A stretch of DNA of 64,000 bases from Manis javanica (GCF_040802235.1 NC_133161.1:106409001-106473000), one strand, 5' to 3'; numbered from the stretch's first letter, positions 46,687-58,525 are shown. Numbers and translations: made by a program. Notes: generated by a model from the sequence alone, not told the origin.

Positions 46687-48796
46687 TTTTTTTTTTTTCG
46701 CTGGGGGAGGATCTTCCCTCAGCGTTGATGGCTGCTGACTGATCAGGGTGGCTTTGTGGCAATTTCTCAGAATAAGACAACTATGAAGTCTGCTGCATCG
46801 ATGGACTTCCTTTCACAAACAATTTCTCCAGAGCACATGGTGCTGTTTGATAGCATGTTACCCACAGCAGAGCCTCTTTCAAAATTGGACTCAGTCCCCT
46901 CCAGCCCTGCCGCCGCTTTATCAACTAGGTTTACATCACATTCTAAACCCTCTGCTGTCGTTTCAGCAGTCCTCACAGCAGCTTCACCAAAAGGAGATTC
47001 CATCTCAAGAAATCACTTTCTTTGCTCATCCATGGGAAGCAGCTCCTCATCCACTAAAGTTTCATCAAGAGATTGTACAGTTCAGTCCCATCTTCAGGCT
47101 CCACTTCTAATTCCAATTCTCTTGCTGTTTCCACCCCATCTGCAGTGACTTCCTTCCCTAGTCTTAATTCTCTCAAAGTCATCTATGAGGGTTGGAAACA
47201 TCTTGATATTTTGATCTTTTCTCATGAGTTTTGAATGTTCTTGATGACACTGAGAATGGTGAATTCTTTCCAGAAGCTTTTCCATTTGCTTTGCCCAGAT
47301 CCCTCAGAAGCCTCACTACCTATGGCAGTGATAGTGATAACCTGATGAGATACATTTCTTAAATAATAAGACTTGAAAGTTGAAATGACTCCATAACCCA
47401 TGGGCTACAGAATGGATGTTTGTTAGCAGGTATGAAAACAACAGTCATCTACTTGTCCATCGTCATCAGAGCTCTAGGGTGACCAGGTGCACAATCATAA
47501 TTTGAAAGGAGTCATTTCTTCTGAACAGTAGGTCTCAGCAGTGGTGTTAAAATATAGAGTAAACCATACTGTCCATCATCTAGGTTTTGTTGTTCTACTG
47601 ACAGAGCACAGGCAGAGTAGATTTTGCATAATTCTTAAGGACTTCAAGATTTTCAAAATGGTAAACATGCATTGGCTTCAACTTAAGGTCACCAGCTGCA
47701 TTAACCCTTAACAAGAAAATTGGCCTGTTGTTTGAAGCCAGGCATTGACTTTCCTCTCTAGCTATGAAAGTTCTAGAGGGCATTTTCTTCCAATATAAGG
47801 CAGTTTTGTCTACATTGAACATCTGTGGTTTAATGCAACCTCCCTCATTAATGATCTCAGCTGAATCTTCTGGGTAACTGGCTGCAGCTTCTCCATCAGC
47901 ACCTGCTGCTTCACCTGCACTTTGATGTTACAGAGACGGCTTCTTTCCTTAAACCTCATGAGTCAACCTCTGCCAGATTCACACTATCTTCTGCAGCTTC
48001 CTCACCTGTATCAAGCTTCATAGAACTGAGGTTAAGACCTTGCTCTGTCTGGATCGGGCTTTGGCTTAAGGGAATGTTACAGCTGGTTTGATCTTCCGTC
48101 CAAACCACTAAAGCTTTCTCCACATCAGCAGTGAGGCTGTTCCACTTTCTTATCATTCACATGTTCACTGCTACAGCACTATCAATTTCCTTCAGCAACT
48201 TTTCTTTTGTATTTACAAGTTGGTTAACTGGTACAAGAGGCCTAGCTTTCAGCCTGTTTTCAACATGCCTTCCTCATTAAGCTTAATCATTTCTAACTTT
48301 TGATTTAAAGTGAGAAACATGTGACTCTTCCTTTCACTTGAACACTTAGAGGCCATTGTCAGGTTGTTAATTGGACTGATTTCAATATTGTGTCTCAGCA
48401 AATAAGGAGGCTTGAGGGGCCGGGCAGGGGTGGGGTATGGGGGTGCAGGGGATAGGGCAATGGCCGGTCAGCGGGGCTGTCAGAGCACACACAACATTAC
48501 TGATCAAATTCACCATCTTATATGGGTGCCGTTCATGACACCCTAAAACAATTACAATAGTAACATCAAGGGTCATGGATCGCAGAACACCATAAAAAAT
48601 ATAATCACGAAAAAGTTTGAAATATTGTTAGAAGTACCAAAATGTGACAGAAAGATACAAAGTGAGCAAATGTTGTTGGAAACATGGCTCTCATAGACTT
48701 GCTTGACACAGGGTTTCTACAGACTCCAGTTTTGTAGAAAATGCTCTATCTGTGAAGTGCAAATAAAGCAAAGCACGGTAAGACGAGGTTTGCCTG
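46687..48796 (-). mobile_element. Tigger1 DNA transposon, minus strand, inserted in ERV pol
   Basis: On the minus strand the element begins at 48796 with the Tigger1 end ('caggcaaacctcg'). It continues with the terminal region, an A-rich/GC segment at 48400-48480 and transposase coding remnants, and stops near 46700 ('ctcccccagcg' on the minus strand) without the last ~250 bp and right terminal repeat. A T13 run (46687-46699) marks the truncated end. About 2.1 kb of the ~2.4-kb full length remains, so it is much more complete than the copy at 616-1994. Confidence 0.9.
46750..48360 (-). pseudogene. Tigger1 transposase pseudogene
   Basis: Tigger transposases join an N-terminal CENP-B-like DNA-binding domain to a DDE catalytic domain and cut at TA sites. 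Minus-strand readings in order: an N-terminal piece near 48360-48160, 48156-47956 (66 codons), 47822-47595 ([20 protein letters not shown]..., the DDE region with the NVDET-type Asp present), then the acidic C-terminal tail at 47285-46767. Frameshifts and stops separate the blocks. It is not functional. Confidence 0.85.
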
Positions 48797-49251
48797 TGTC
48801 CAGAGAGAAGGTTTGGGGATGTACTTGATTTGGTTCTTAATTCTGCAGGAGTTCCCATAAAAAATGGACAAAGTTAAGGAACTTTTATATGCACTCATAT
48901 TTCCTAGACAGGTGACTGTTACAAAGGATGAGGCACGCATCAAAAAATATAATAAGGAGGTAAATGAAACACTACAGCTGAACATTATGCCAGAGAAGCC
49001 TCTTTAACCAAGGTTCTGATCCTATTTAAACCCTCAAAGGATAAATCTCTGGAGGGATTCAAATAGGCCATTATAAAATATTTATCCCCTAATTTTGAGA
49101 AGGAAGAATAAGAAAATGCTCTGTAGCCCTCATTCAGACCACCTCTGGGGCTTTACACGCGACCATTTGGTAGCACTAGGTGACTTCAACTGTTTCTCCA
49201 TGAAACTACTCATTGTGAAATAGACAAATTGGTTGGAATCTATCTTGCTAA
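48797..49251 (+). pseudogene. ERV RNase H-integrase junction remnant (right of Tigger1)
   Basis: 'ggagttcccataaaaaatgg' and the following readings fit the end of RNase H and start of integrase in class I ERVs, resuming what stopped near 46450. No frame stays open. Confidence 0.5.
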
Positions 49252-49650
49252 TGGGTTTCAGCCCTGGGCAAATTCGCTATGGATTCAATGTGACCAAAGA
49301 AATTGACAGCAAAACATTCTTGGGGTGAAAGGGTTATACCCAACTTTATTTCCAGGTGGCAGGTCAGTCACTAAAATCCTTCACTCAGAGCCAGTCTGCA
49401 TGCAGCAAGCTGGTCTCTGCATCTGGGCCCCTCTGTCTGCACAGCCATCCCGCACAGCCATCCTCTGGGCCCCTCTGCCCCCACAGCCGTCCTCTGGGCC
49501 TCTCTGCACAGTCATCCCGCATAGCCATCCTCTGGGGCTCTGTCCTCGGCGCTGTTACCACCCCAGCCTCTGCTCTGCTCTCCTGCAGCCTTGCAGCCCT
49601 GCCACCGTGTCACGCCCAGAGCACTGGGCAGAGCTCTTTACATCAATGAT
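49252..49650 (-). mobile_element. LTR-like insert in antisense, with a GC-rich minisatellite
   Basis: On the minus strand this reads as a GC-rich repeat region, then AATAAA at about 49345-49350, then a short U5-like end finishing near 49252 ('gggctgaaaccca'). 49420-49545 contains about four imperfect 30-40-bp units built on 'catcctctgggcccctctg'. It separates two parts of the ERV integrase. The LTR identity is inferred from layout and from memory of similar laurasiatherian LTRs. Exact ends are not established. Confidence 0.5.
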
Positions 49651-49654
49651 GTAA

Positions 49655-50245
49655 GATTCTGTGGATAAAATAGAATCTAAAAAGAAGAGTGAGGTTATTT
49701 TCAGGTCTTGTGTCACCTGTCAACAGCATAAACCTGTAAAGGGGGGACATGGCCAAAAGTCAAAGTCTCAATGGCCCTTTGACACCTTCAGATGGATTTT
49801 ATTCTGCTTCCATCCTCCATGGGATTTAAATATATTTCAATCATTATAAATATCTTTTCAGAATGGGTTGAAGGATTCCCTGGCCAAAACACTACAGCCT
49901 TTCCAGGTGCTAAAAAGCTGCTTGATTTTGTTTCCAATCTGAGGCACCCAACTTTTGTATCAAGTAATCAAAGCACACACTTTATGGGAACCACATAAAA
50001 GAACTCGGTAGAACATCACCCCTTACTCAAATGCTACACTGTCCTTACCACCTACAGTCTTCTGGAAAAGTTGAAAAGACCAATGATATCCTTAATTTAA
50101 AATTACCAAAACTTTCAGAAACCTTTGAGCTCCCTTGGCCAAAGATATGCTCTTTAGCACTTAAAGCCATACAGGCCACCCTCTATGAAACATACTGGCT
50201 ACCCCTCTATGAATTAGTGACTAGAAGGCTGCATGCTTGAGTATG
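49655..50245 (+). pseudogene. ERV integrase remnant
   Basis: Three open blocks in different frames: 49661-49849 holds a CX2CQQHK zinc-binding half. 49792-49998 holds the catalytic-core pattern (SEWVEGFP..., then a degenerate SSNQSTHF where Asp is expected). 50031-50240 holds the final core segment (YHLQSSGKVEKTN..., with the catalytic Glu position retained). This is typical class I ERV integrase order. Frameshifts separate all three blocks. Confidence 0.8.
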
Positions 50246-50599
50246 CCACCTGACTCTGCTCTATGAATGCAAACACAAGTACCAGGGACTCATGCACTAT
50301 ACCCAGTCCTCTATCAGTAGTTAAGGCCACCTTCCTACATCATCTTCCATCTTCATGATCTTCAAACAGGAGATTTTGTTACTTAAAGAGACATCAGAGA
50401 AAAACTGCCCTTGAACCTGGAAGGGACTTGATCAGGTACTGCTATCAAGAAATACAGCATTGAAACTCTAAGGAGTCAACCCCTGGGTTCACATTTCACA
50501 ACTAAAGAAGAAATTCAGAGCTCCGCACAACTAGAAGGCTATTCAAGAATGGGTCTCGGGCTAAGGATTGTCAGAGAGCCTCCCAAAGCAGCCAGTCTT

Positions 50600-52116
50600 C
50601 AGAAGTGAACAGCTGACCCAAGACCTTTGCAACGAGGAGACAACAGTGGGAAGTAAGCAGACAGTTAACGCCTATGATGTCAGACCCCGGCTCCTATCTA
50701 GTTTCTGTTCTGTTGTCTAGCTGCTCACTGATCATAATTCTTCTTCCCTTTTTCTAAAATTCTTGTCATCACCCACCCATTGTGATCCTTTTACTCTTTT
50801 CTTCCCTCCTTATTATAAGTGGCAGATGAGAGCAGACTCACTCTAAAGCCATCCTTATATGGCCTCCTATAGTAGACTCTGTCCACATTCTTACTGAATG
50901 CTGCGTACACCACCCTTCACCAGACCAAACCAGTGAGAAAAACCTCTGGGAAATTCTGGTTTGGTGAAATGAGACCGCAGGCAATCAGCTGATGGCAGCT
51001 ACATGGACAACTGGCCCTAAACAAGTCAGCCTGTTGCATTGCTAGTGTCCCTCTCTACCAGAAAAAGAACCAGCTATTATATCTATTGATCAGATCCTAG
51101 GTAATTCTAAATTGAATTCAACAGCCTTTTTAGGACAATGGGCCAAATTCTTATCATCTGACAGAGACTAATAGAAATCCAAATATGTAACCCAGTTTAT
51201 GTAAGGTGTTGTTTTCAACATCACCTTTTGAACACCTCCTCTTATCTCAGATTTCCGTGTGCCTCAACTGCACACTATTTCCTTCATGTCCAGGATGCCT
51301 GGGCCTGTTCACCTCAAACTAATACTTTGTGCACTTTGGGAAGAGTATTCTGAGACTTGTCCTCACATAGAGACTCTAATTCTATCCATCAGCAAGCTTA
51401 GAAATGCAGACACAGATATGAGTTCCAAAATGAGGCCACAGTTGATTATTTCAAGCATAGTACTTGATGGAATTACAGGCTCATTGTTCATGCAAACAAT
51501 TAGAGCACTCCACCCATCAGCGGGATCATACAAATAGAAAAGACTATAAGAAACCTATCACTAAATTGGGCAGAAGCTACTTATTCTTCCTTTGGCCTGG
51601 ACGGAACATAGATCCATCTCAACTCCCTGGTACAGGGGATGACAGGCAGTCATATTGCCCTAGATTCTCATGGCCTTGTCCTTGTGGGTCTGCCAGTGCC
51701 AGTACCTCTCATTGTTCCTGGAGCAATGAAATAAGCAAGTTTAAATAAGCTATACATTGCTTTAAGGAAGAAGTTTTTGGATCACTAAGATTGATCCTCA
51801 TGGTCTATGGGATTTGTCCTATTGGACTGGGTTGGGAAATTGGGGTTCTTGGTTTCAAAGAATCTTACAGAGACTATTAGTTGTTCTTATTTTAGCCACA
51901 GGCTGGTGAGGGTGGTCTGTAGTGTCTTATCCAGAGTCTCAAATGGCACTCCCTCCGTAGCAGCTCTTGTCATGACCACCGTGATGATACGACAGAAAGG
52001 GCAGGATGATCTTGCAGTGGACGTGACTGAAGGCAGCTGGGCAATCTCCGAGTGGTGAAGATCTGGATTTCTAGTTTTTCCTGAACTGGTCAACTTCTTG
52101 CAAGTAAGACAATGGC
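50600..52116 (+). pseudogene. ERV env region, heavily decayed
   Basis: Fragments fit an envelope gene by position and composition. Surface-subunit-like readings lie near 50900-51540. A hydrophobic segment near 51800-51960 is followed by a short charged tail ending at a TGA near 52056, as in a TM subunit. No continuous frame exists, and fusion-peptide or receptor features are not recognisable. Confidence 0.45.
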
Positions 52117-52130
52117 CAAAGGGGGCTGAG
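52117..52130 (+). promoter_or_regulatory. Polypurine tract of the class I ERV
   Basis: 'caaagggggctgagaagc' just before the 3' LTR start ('tgtagatgcaaattac'). It is somewhat eroded. Confidence 0.55.
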
Positions 52131-52134
52131 AAGC

Positions 52135-52750
52135 TGTAGATGCAAATTACAATGCCCAAACCATATATAAAAATATGCCTCTGACCCGCAACCTCACAGG
52201 AAGCCAGTCTCTTACCTACAGAATGAGCCCAAGAAGCCAACCTGTGAGAAGTGAGCCTTGGGGAGTTGGACTGCGCTCTCTGGTACCAGCCCAGGGAGCC
52301 AAGCAATAACCCCTGGAATAGCCAGCCCACAACGGCCAGGACTTGACTAATCACCAACAGCTCTCCTAATTTTTGTCTCCTTTTTCCAACTTAGGGACAA
52401 CCAGAGAAAGCCAAATATGTTCCCTAACAAATGGCATTGGGTGCCCCACTTCTGGTCCCCACCTCCAGCCTCCCCACACCCACAGCCTCCAGTAGGGGCA
52501 CACCCGAGCCTTCCCTTTTCTGCCACAAAGCTCTCCCAGCCCTCTGCCTCCTTTTGAGCCTCTGAAAAAGCATAAGCAGCAATGGCTGACTCCCTTGCCC
52601 TAGCTCTGAGTAAGCAGCCTGTGCCTGTTCCCCCTGGCTGGCCACCATTTATTTCCCAGTGGGAGACACCTGTTCCCCTCCACATGCAGCTCAGTATGGC
52701 CACTGGCATCCTTCAGAGCAGGTGACCAGGAGAGCAGGATAGGACAGCCC
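52135..52750 (+). mobile_element. 3' LTR of the class I ERV
   Basis: Direct-orientation partner of 42055-42780. Shared segments include 'agtgagccttgggga' (versus 'agtgagacttgcagga'), 'caggacttgactaatcacca' and 'aatggctgactcccttg'. Divergence between the two is obvious by eye in every line. Confidence 0.75.
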
Positions 52751-53529
52751 GGACTATCTTGAAGAAGTCACTAAAAGAAACCAGTCTTTCAGTAACTTAA
52801 TCTTAGTTCTGACATCCAACGACTTTTGCTGTGGTCTATTCTTAGACACAATCCACATTCAGGGAAAGATTCCACGAAAGGGTGAAAGATGCAGAGATCA
52901 CTGGGGCCTGTCTGAGAGGCTGCCCACCACACTTAGTATAGTGACTGGTGTGCTTAATGCCATCCACTAAATCATTTTCTATTGTTCTTCCTTTTGTTTT
53001 TGTCAATTTTTTAAATGTTTTTAATACCATTTTCCACATAGTTGTTTGGAATTTCTACTATACTTTTCCATTTCATTCATTGTAATTTTCCTTTTCTATG
53101 TTCTCAGAGATAGATACCTACGATGCTATTTTTTGAAACAAGGGATCATTTCTCTCCTATTTCATCATTATCTCATCACACAATGAGAGGATTCCTTTAA
53201 GACAGATTCACTTCTCCCTTAAGTCTCATGCCATTGTGATCTTTAAAACATGGCCCTAGGCCCCTCTCTGCTCTACCCCAGGCAACTCCAATGTCTTGTT
53301 AATGTGAATTAGTATTTATTAGGATTTCCTTTAGAGGTTGTCTCTTTGTTTCAAGAGTTGTTATTTGCACTTATTATTTCCTACTCCTAAAATATTTAGT
53401 CCTATGCACTTACACATACATGAACATACACACAATTCCCATGTTTGTGTTTCAGTGCTATTTCTTCTTCTTTTGCAATCTCCCATCCAGAAGTCTCTAT
53501 CCTGTTGATTTGTTCTTATACTTTTTCAA
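52751..53529. other. Unassigned DNA, no gene seen
   Basis: No recognised repeat or coding feature. Confidence 0.4.
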
Positions 53530-54145
53530 TCTTTTATTTGAGTATTATTCACATACAGTAAAGTGCACAAGTCAAAAGTGAATAATCTGATGACTGATCT
53601 CAAAGTGAATGCACTCATATAACCTCCAGCCATGTCAGGAAATAAAATATTGCCAGTGGTTCCAAAGCTCCATGCATGCCCTGCCAATCACAACCCCTTC
53701 CCTCCACCCAAAAGACACCACCATACTTTCTTTCAACACCATAAATTGGTTTTATCCAGGTCTGAATTTATATCAAAGGCATAGCACAATATTTATCCTC
53801 CCAAGTCTGACCTTTTCACTCAACATTATGTTTATGAGATTGTCTTCTGTAACTCTAGTTAATTCATTTAATTGATAAAAAGCATTTCTTCAGATGAAGT
53901 ACCACAATTTATTTATACATTCTATTCTTGATAAACATTTTGGTTATATCTAACTTGGAGCTATTACAAACAATGCTGCTGTAAATATGTGTCTTCTGTG
54001 CACATGGGCATGAATTTCTGTCAGTTCTATATCTAGAAGTTAGATTACTGGTTCACAGAGAATGCATTTTTCACCTTTAATGCATATTTCCCGTTTCCAG
54101 TGGTTGAACCTCTTTGATTCCTACCTACAATGTAAAAAAGTTCCT
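53530..54145 (-). mobile_element. Old L1 3' region, minus strand
   Basis: Antisense L1M sequence: 'ttatttgagtattattcaca', 'tcactcaacattatgtttat', 'ccacaatttatttatacatt', 'acaatgctgctgtaaatat'. It is degenerate. Confidence 0.75.
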
Positions 54146-54203
54146 TGGTTCATTTATTTATGCATTTATTAAAGTTAACATTTGCTAAGTTTAATAAAGA
54201 TTT

Positions 54204-54317
54204 GTGCTCACTTTGGCAGCATATACTAAAATTGGAACAATACAAAGAAGATAAGCATATCCCCTGTGCAAGGTTGACATGCAAATTCATGAAATGTCCC
54301 ATAGTAAAAAAAAAAAA
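54204..54317 (+). pseudogene. RNU6-pseudogene: U6 snRNA pseudogene with A-tail
   Basis: 54204-54305 matches U6 along its full length: 5' 'gtgctcactttggcagcata', the 'actaaaattggaacaataca' segment, an ACAGAG-box region reading acaaag instead of ACAGAG, 'gacatgcaaattcatgaa', and the 3' end 'ccatag'. Many CpG-to-TpG/CpA changes are present. A run of 12 A (54306-54317) replaces the Pol III T-terminator, so this is an L1-mobilised retropseudogene. No proximal sequence element or TATA box stands in U6-like spacing upstream. Confidence 0.95.
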
Positions 54318-55924
54318 CCTTACTTGAATATTTGCACCTAAGACAAAAGGATTTTGGAATTCTGAACTTTGTAATGATTTATTTATAAATGCAATAAATA
54401 TTATAATTATCTACCAGTGTCCTCAGAAAGTCAGAGCCCTGATCTCATACCTTCTGTGCACAGCCCTGTGTTGACCACAAAGAACAGGGTCAATCAGAAA
54501 ACCCAAGTAATCTGATGTTATAGTGATTAGATTATTCTTGCCACTTGAAATTTATTTTATTTAGTTTAATAGTAACTACAAAAGTTAAAATTAAGCAGAC
54601 CCCGGAAGCTTAATGAAAATAGGGATATTCTTGAAATCAAAGTTACTGGACTATAATCATACTTTTGTTTCAGCAGTTTTCACAAAAGGAACAGATGATT
54701 AATGATTCATCTACTTGATCTGTATAGGGGCAATTCAGGAAATAATGAAAAATATCAAATGAGTTATTTAATAAGTCACTCAGTCACAGTTGTCAGAACC
54801 AGCCTTGGATATTTCTTTTAGCTGATTGCAGCCACTATCACTGTTTATGACTTCTGCTCAGTACAAAACATAATGCATTGTTCTGTACTCCCTCGAGCAG
54901 GCGTTCAGGAAGCATTACCCAACTCTGCCAGGAGCAAGAGCAGCTGGGGGAGACGAGGTCACGCACACTTCCTATTAAAGATGAACATACTAGGTATTTG
55001 TCTTTACTCTCCTTCTTCAAATCCTTTAAAACAACCCACATAAGATGAAAGGCAGAGGGAAAACACCATTTTTATGAGTCAAAGAAAATTCCAAACCCCA
55101 CGTGACGAGCGGTGAAGCACTCCTGCCAGCTGCAACAGCCTGGACTCGTGGGCCGTGAGCAAGACTGAGGATCTCTCCAACAGTGCCAGTCAGGAGATGC
55201 AGCAGCCACATCCCTGAGGTCACAGTTGTAAGGCCCAGCGAGGCTACAGGGACAGCACACGGTCCCCGTGAAGACCCACATCCACACCGTGGAGCATTAG
55301 GAGACAGGCAGCTGCATCAGCTGCCCGTTCCTATTGCTTCCCAGCAGAGAGAGCCTGCCAGGGGTCAGATTGTTGTTTCTTAAGATCAGAACAGGAAAAC
55401 ATGAGCAGAAAATATTCAAATGTACAATAAAATTTCCTGAAATAAGGAAATATTTTACTGTGCAGATTAACCCAGCATACACACATTAAGGAAAATCCAC
55501 AGCAATATACAACCAATGAAACTATTGTCTCTCAAGGATAAGAATTATGAAAGTGTCTAGATAGGAAAAACAAGCTACATTTTGGGGGGGATTTCGTGTT
55601 CTCTATAATAACCAGAAGCACAAGAGGTCAACAGCACAATGCTCATCTGAATTGTTACACACTCTAGCCATCCTTCAAGTACAGAGACCAAAAATATTCT
55701 CAACCATGTAAGAATGTAGGGACTTCTACATCAATAAGTTTGAAGTAAGATTTTTAAGCACAAAGCACAATGAAAGTACTTATTAAAATCCATCCACAAA
55801 CCCAAATACAGTATTCACCGGTGTTGAGTTTTCAATTTAGGTAAACAACTATGGAAAGAAATAATTGTGGTGAATAGTGATTACAAGAAAGGATATAAAT
55901 ATTATTGCTATATACCTTTTAATA
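54318..55924. other. Unassigned DNA, no supported gene
   Basis: 55090-55340 is moderately GC-rich, with overlapping open frames on both strands that have no recognised domain. A run of G9 lies near 55583. Nothing else is recognised. Confidence 0.4.
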
Positions 55925-56209
55925 TAATGAATGATGACACCAAATGTTTGCAAGGATGTAAAGAAGCTGAATTATTTGCACATTGTGAGCAGGAGTGGAA
56001 AAGCTTCTTACAAGGCTAAACATGCTGACTGTACAAAGCAGCAAGTGCCTTTTCAGGTATTTATTCTAGAGAAATGGAAACTTATGTTCACCAAAAAGCC
56101 TGAACATGAATGTGCATAGAAACTGTATTAGTGATAGCCCCCATTTTTCCATTAATAAACAACTACATGGAGTTTACAAATATCTCAAACACAGACATAG
56201 AGAAAGGAT
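55925..56209 (+). mobile_element. Old L1 ORF2 3'-end fragment
   Basis: 'aatgtttgcaaggatgtaaa', 'agcaggagtggaaaagcttc' and 'gaacatgaatgtgcatagaa' follow L1 ORF2 C-terminal order in very degenerate form. The same element resumes after the short L1 insertion, ending near 56600 with a 3' UTR ('catctgaaaccaatataata'). Confidence 0.55.
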
Positions 56210-56446
56210 AAAAATAAAAGGATGATGGGAAAGACAGTGTAGCACAGAGAAGACAAGTAGTGACTGTGGCATTTTGCTACACCGATGGACAGTGACTGCA
56301 ATGGGGTATGGGGGGGGGGGTCTCGCTAACACGGGTGAATGTAGTAACCACATTGTTTTTCAGGTGAAACCTTAAACCTTCATAAGAGTGTATATCAGTG
56401 ATACCTTAAAAAAAAGTATATCTTACCTAAAAATATAAGGATGATG
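56210..56446 (+). mobile_element. 5'-truncated L1 3' end (~200 bp) with 18-bp target-site duplication
   Basis: 56228-56428 matches the 3' UTR of the younger L1s here ('gacaagtagtgactgtggca', 'gatggacagtgactgcaatg', 'gtgataccttaaaaaaaag'). 'aaaaataaaaggatgatg' (56210-56227) and 'aaaaatataaggatgatg' (56429-56446) flank it with one mismatch. Confidence 0.88.
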
Positions 56447-56600
56447 ATACCATAATATCTTGGTATGGTGACAGATGGTAACTACTTTTATCATGGTTAG
56501 CATTTAGTAATGTGCATAATTATTGAGTGACTATGTTGCACATCTGAAACCAATATAATATTGTACAAAGTATATTTCAATTTTTTAAAATTTTAACGTG
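56447..56600 (+). mobile_element. Old L1 3' UTR end
   Basis: 'tggtatggtgacagatggta', 'ttgcacatctgaaaccaata' and 'ataatattgtacaaagta' are typical of the L1MA-type 3' end, followed by A/T-rich tail sequence to about 56640. Confidence 0.75.
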
Positions 56601-56985
56601 AAATTGAAATTAAAATAAAAAACAAATATAAGGATGGAATAAGTTACAATGCACAAAAAAGATGTGTTAATATAGGACATACTACTTTAAGGCAAAACAT
56701 TATTTAAATAAAAAATTCAATGCATAACATAAATAATATACAAATCATAATTTAACAGATATGCAAGAAGAAGTAATAGAACCAAAATCACAGCATGAGA
56801 TTATAATCCCCGTGAGTGACAGAATAATCATGAAATATAGGTTCTATACATTGAAGTCTAAACATACAACAGGATGTTGCCTCAAAATGAGCACCACAGA
56901 ATTCTTCAATCCCTCTTCCATGTTTTCTGGGCCAAAGCTAACTTAATTTTACCTCCTTTATTTACATATGTGCAATAATTTTAAA
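56601..56985. other. AT-rich spacer, no gene seen
   Basis: Nothing recognised. The 61-codon open frame at 56761-56946 has no domain. Confidence 0.4.
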
Positions 56986-56989
56986 AGAA

Positions 56990-57110
56990 ATGTTAAAGTA
57001 TGCTTACTAGATGCTATGTATTGTGATAAGTGCTGGGGAGATAATGAGCAAAACACATGTATTACCTGCTGTCAAGGATGAACGGAGCCTATTCTAAGGT
57101 AATCAAAACT
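56990..57110 (-). mobile_element. LINE-2 fragment, minus strand
   Basis: 'ctatgtattgtgataagtgc', 'tggggagataatgagcaaaa' and 'acctgctgtcaaggatgaac' match the antisense of the L2 3' end region. Confidence 0.65.
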
Positions 57111-58190
57111 GAGTCCAGTCAGGCTTCCATAGTTATAAGGAACTTTACAGAGTTTTTTATGCCAATCTGCATCATGAGAGCAGGCAAAGTGACATCTCAA
57201 GATTACATCAAATGAATCTGGCAATAAACTTAAATAGGTTACACCTCCCTGCATACTGTACAATTCCCTTCCGGGTAATTCCTACAAAATATCATTAATT
57301 AACATCCCATTAGTAAACAGAAGACTGTCAGAAGAGGGGGACACCTGCACATAGGGCATCCATGTACAGTTACAGGGCGTTCACATCTCATGAGATGATC
57401 TTACCGTACGGGCTCTTGCTATCTTGTGACTTAGAGGCTAGTGTCATGTGCATTGGAAAATCCAGAGGCGTATCTGAATATTCTCAGATACCTGGGAGAT
57501 GATTTTGCTTCAGATGTGTCCTCAATCGTCAGCATCAGTATAAAACTTATGAACCACCTAATCAGAGAATCACAAAGCATTAACAGCTTCAACAGATGGA
57601 GAGAAACTTAAACAAGTCATCACATCCTTCAGCTTATGGCACTTTCTGATTTCATTGTATGAAACAAGAATTATCTGAAAAATACTGGGAAAATGGTCCA
57701 TACCAATTCCAGCATTGCACACATACACCCACATGTACAATGGTTATTAAGATGCTCCATCTAAGACTGTTTTTAACATATAATGTTACCTGATTAGTTT
57801 GACATAACATTGTCTAAGACATTAAAAAGCTTTTGCAAACTTCTTTATAATAATTATATATCCCATGATATAAATTTACTTTTTTGAATTAATAACCTTA
57901 TGTCTATTAAAATTGTTGCAAATATCTTTTTTAGTTTATAACTTACCTCTTATTTTCTTTATGAATTCTTGAACTATGAAAAAAATGCAAACTGTCATTT
58001 CTTTCATTTTTTTAAATATTAAGAATATCCTTCTCTATTCAAAAGCCAAATAAATATTCACTTTTCTCAAAAGTAATAAAGAGAAGTATATTAATGGCCT
58101 AAAATTTATTTATGTTTTCTCAGTAATTTACCTTTGGTAATTATATTCTAAGTGGGGAATTGTAAAAATCTGAATTATTTTGGTGTTTTC
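57111..58190. other. Unassigned AT-rich DNA, no gene seen
   Basis: No recognised repeat, RNA or coding feature. Confidence 0.4.
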
Positions 58191-58525
58191 ATTTTTGTTT
58201 TTTTATTGAGGTATCATTGATACACAATCTTACACTGGTTTCAAGTATACAGCACAGTGGTTCAACAGTTACTCATATTATTAAATCCTCACCCCCACTA
58301 GTGCTATCAGTCAACATAGGAAAATATTACAGAATCATTGGTTATATTCTTCATGCTGTACAACTATCCCCATGACCAACTTGTATTATGATTGAGAATT
58401 TTTGTGCCCCTTTATCCCCCTCATCCTCCCCACCCACCCACCCAACCCCTCCACCACAGTTAACCACCAGTCACTTCTCAGTGTCTCTGAGTTTACTATT
58501 TTGTTCATTTTGTTTTGTTTTGTTT

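Larger units (their letters stand above)
42055..52750 (+). mobile_element. Decayed class I (gammaretrovirus-like) ERV provirus
   Basis: Two related LTRs in direct orientation (about 42055-42780 and 52135-52750) flank degenerate gag, protease, reverse transcriptase, RNase H, integrase and env in retroviral order. After removing the Tigger1 (46687-48796) and the antisense LTR-like insert (about 49252-49650), the element is about 8.2 kb, a normal proviral length. The LTRs differ at many positions, and all genes have many stops and indels, so the insertion is old. The primer-binding site could not be read. Confidence 0.85.

Noticed and set aside
49325..49654. Pro/Ser/Leu-rich plus-strand frames of 97-109 codons as genes
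   Set aside because: They arise from the GC-rich tandem units of the antisense LTR-like insert; two overlapping frames stay open because the repeat lacks stops.
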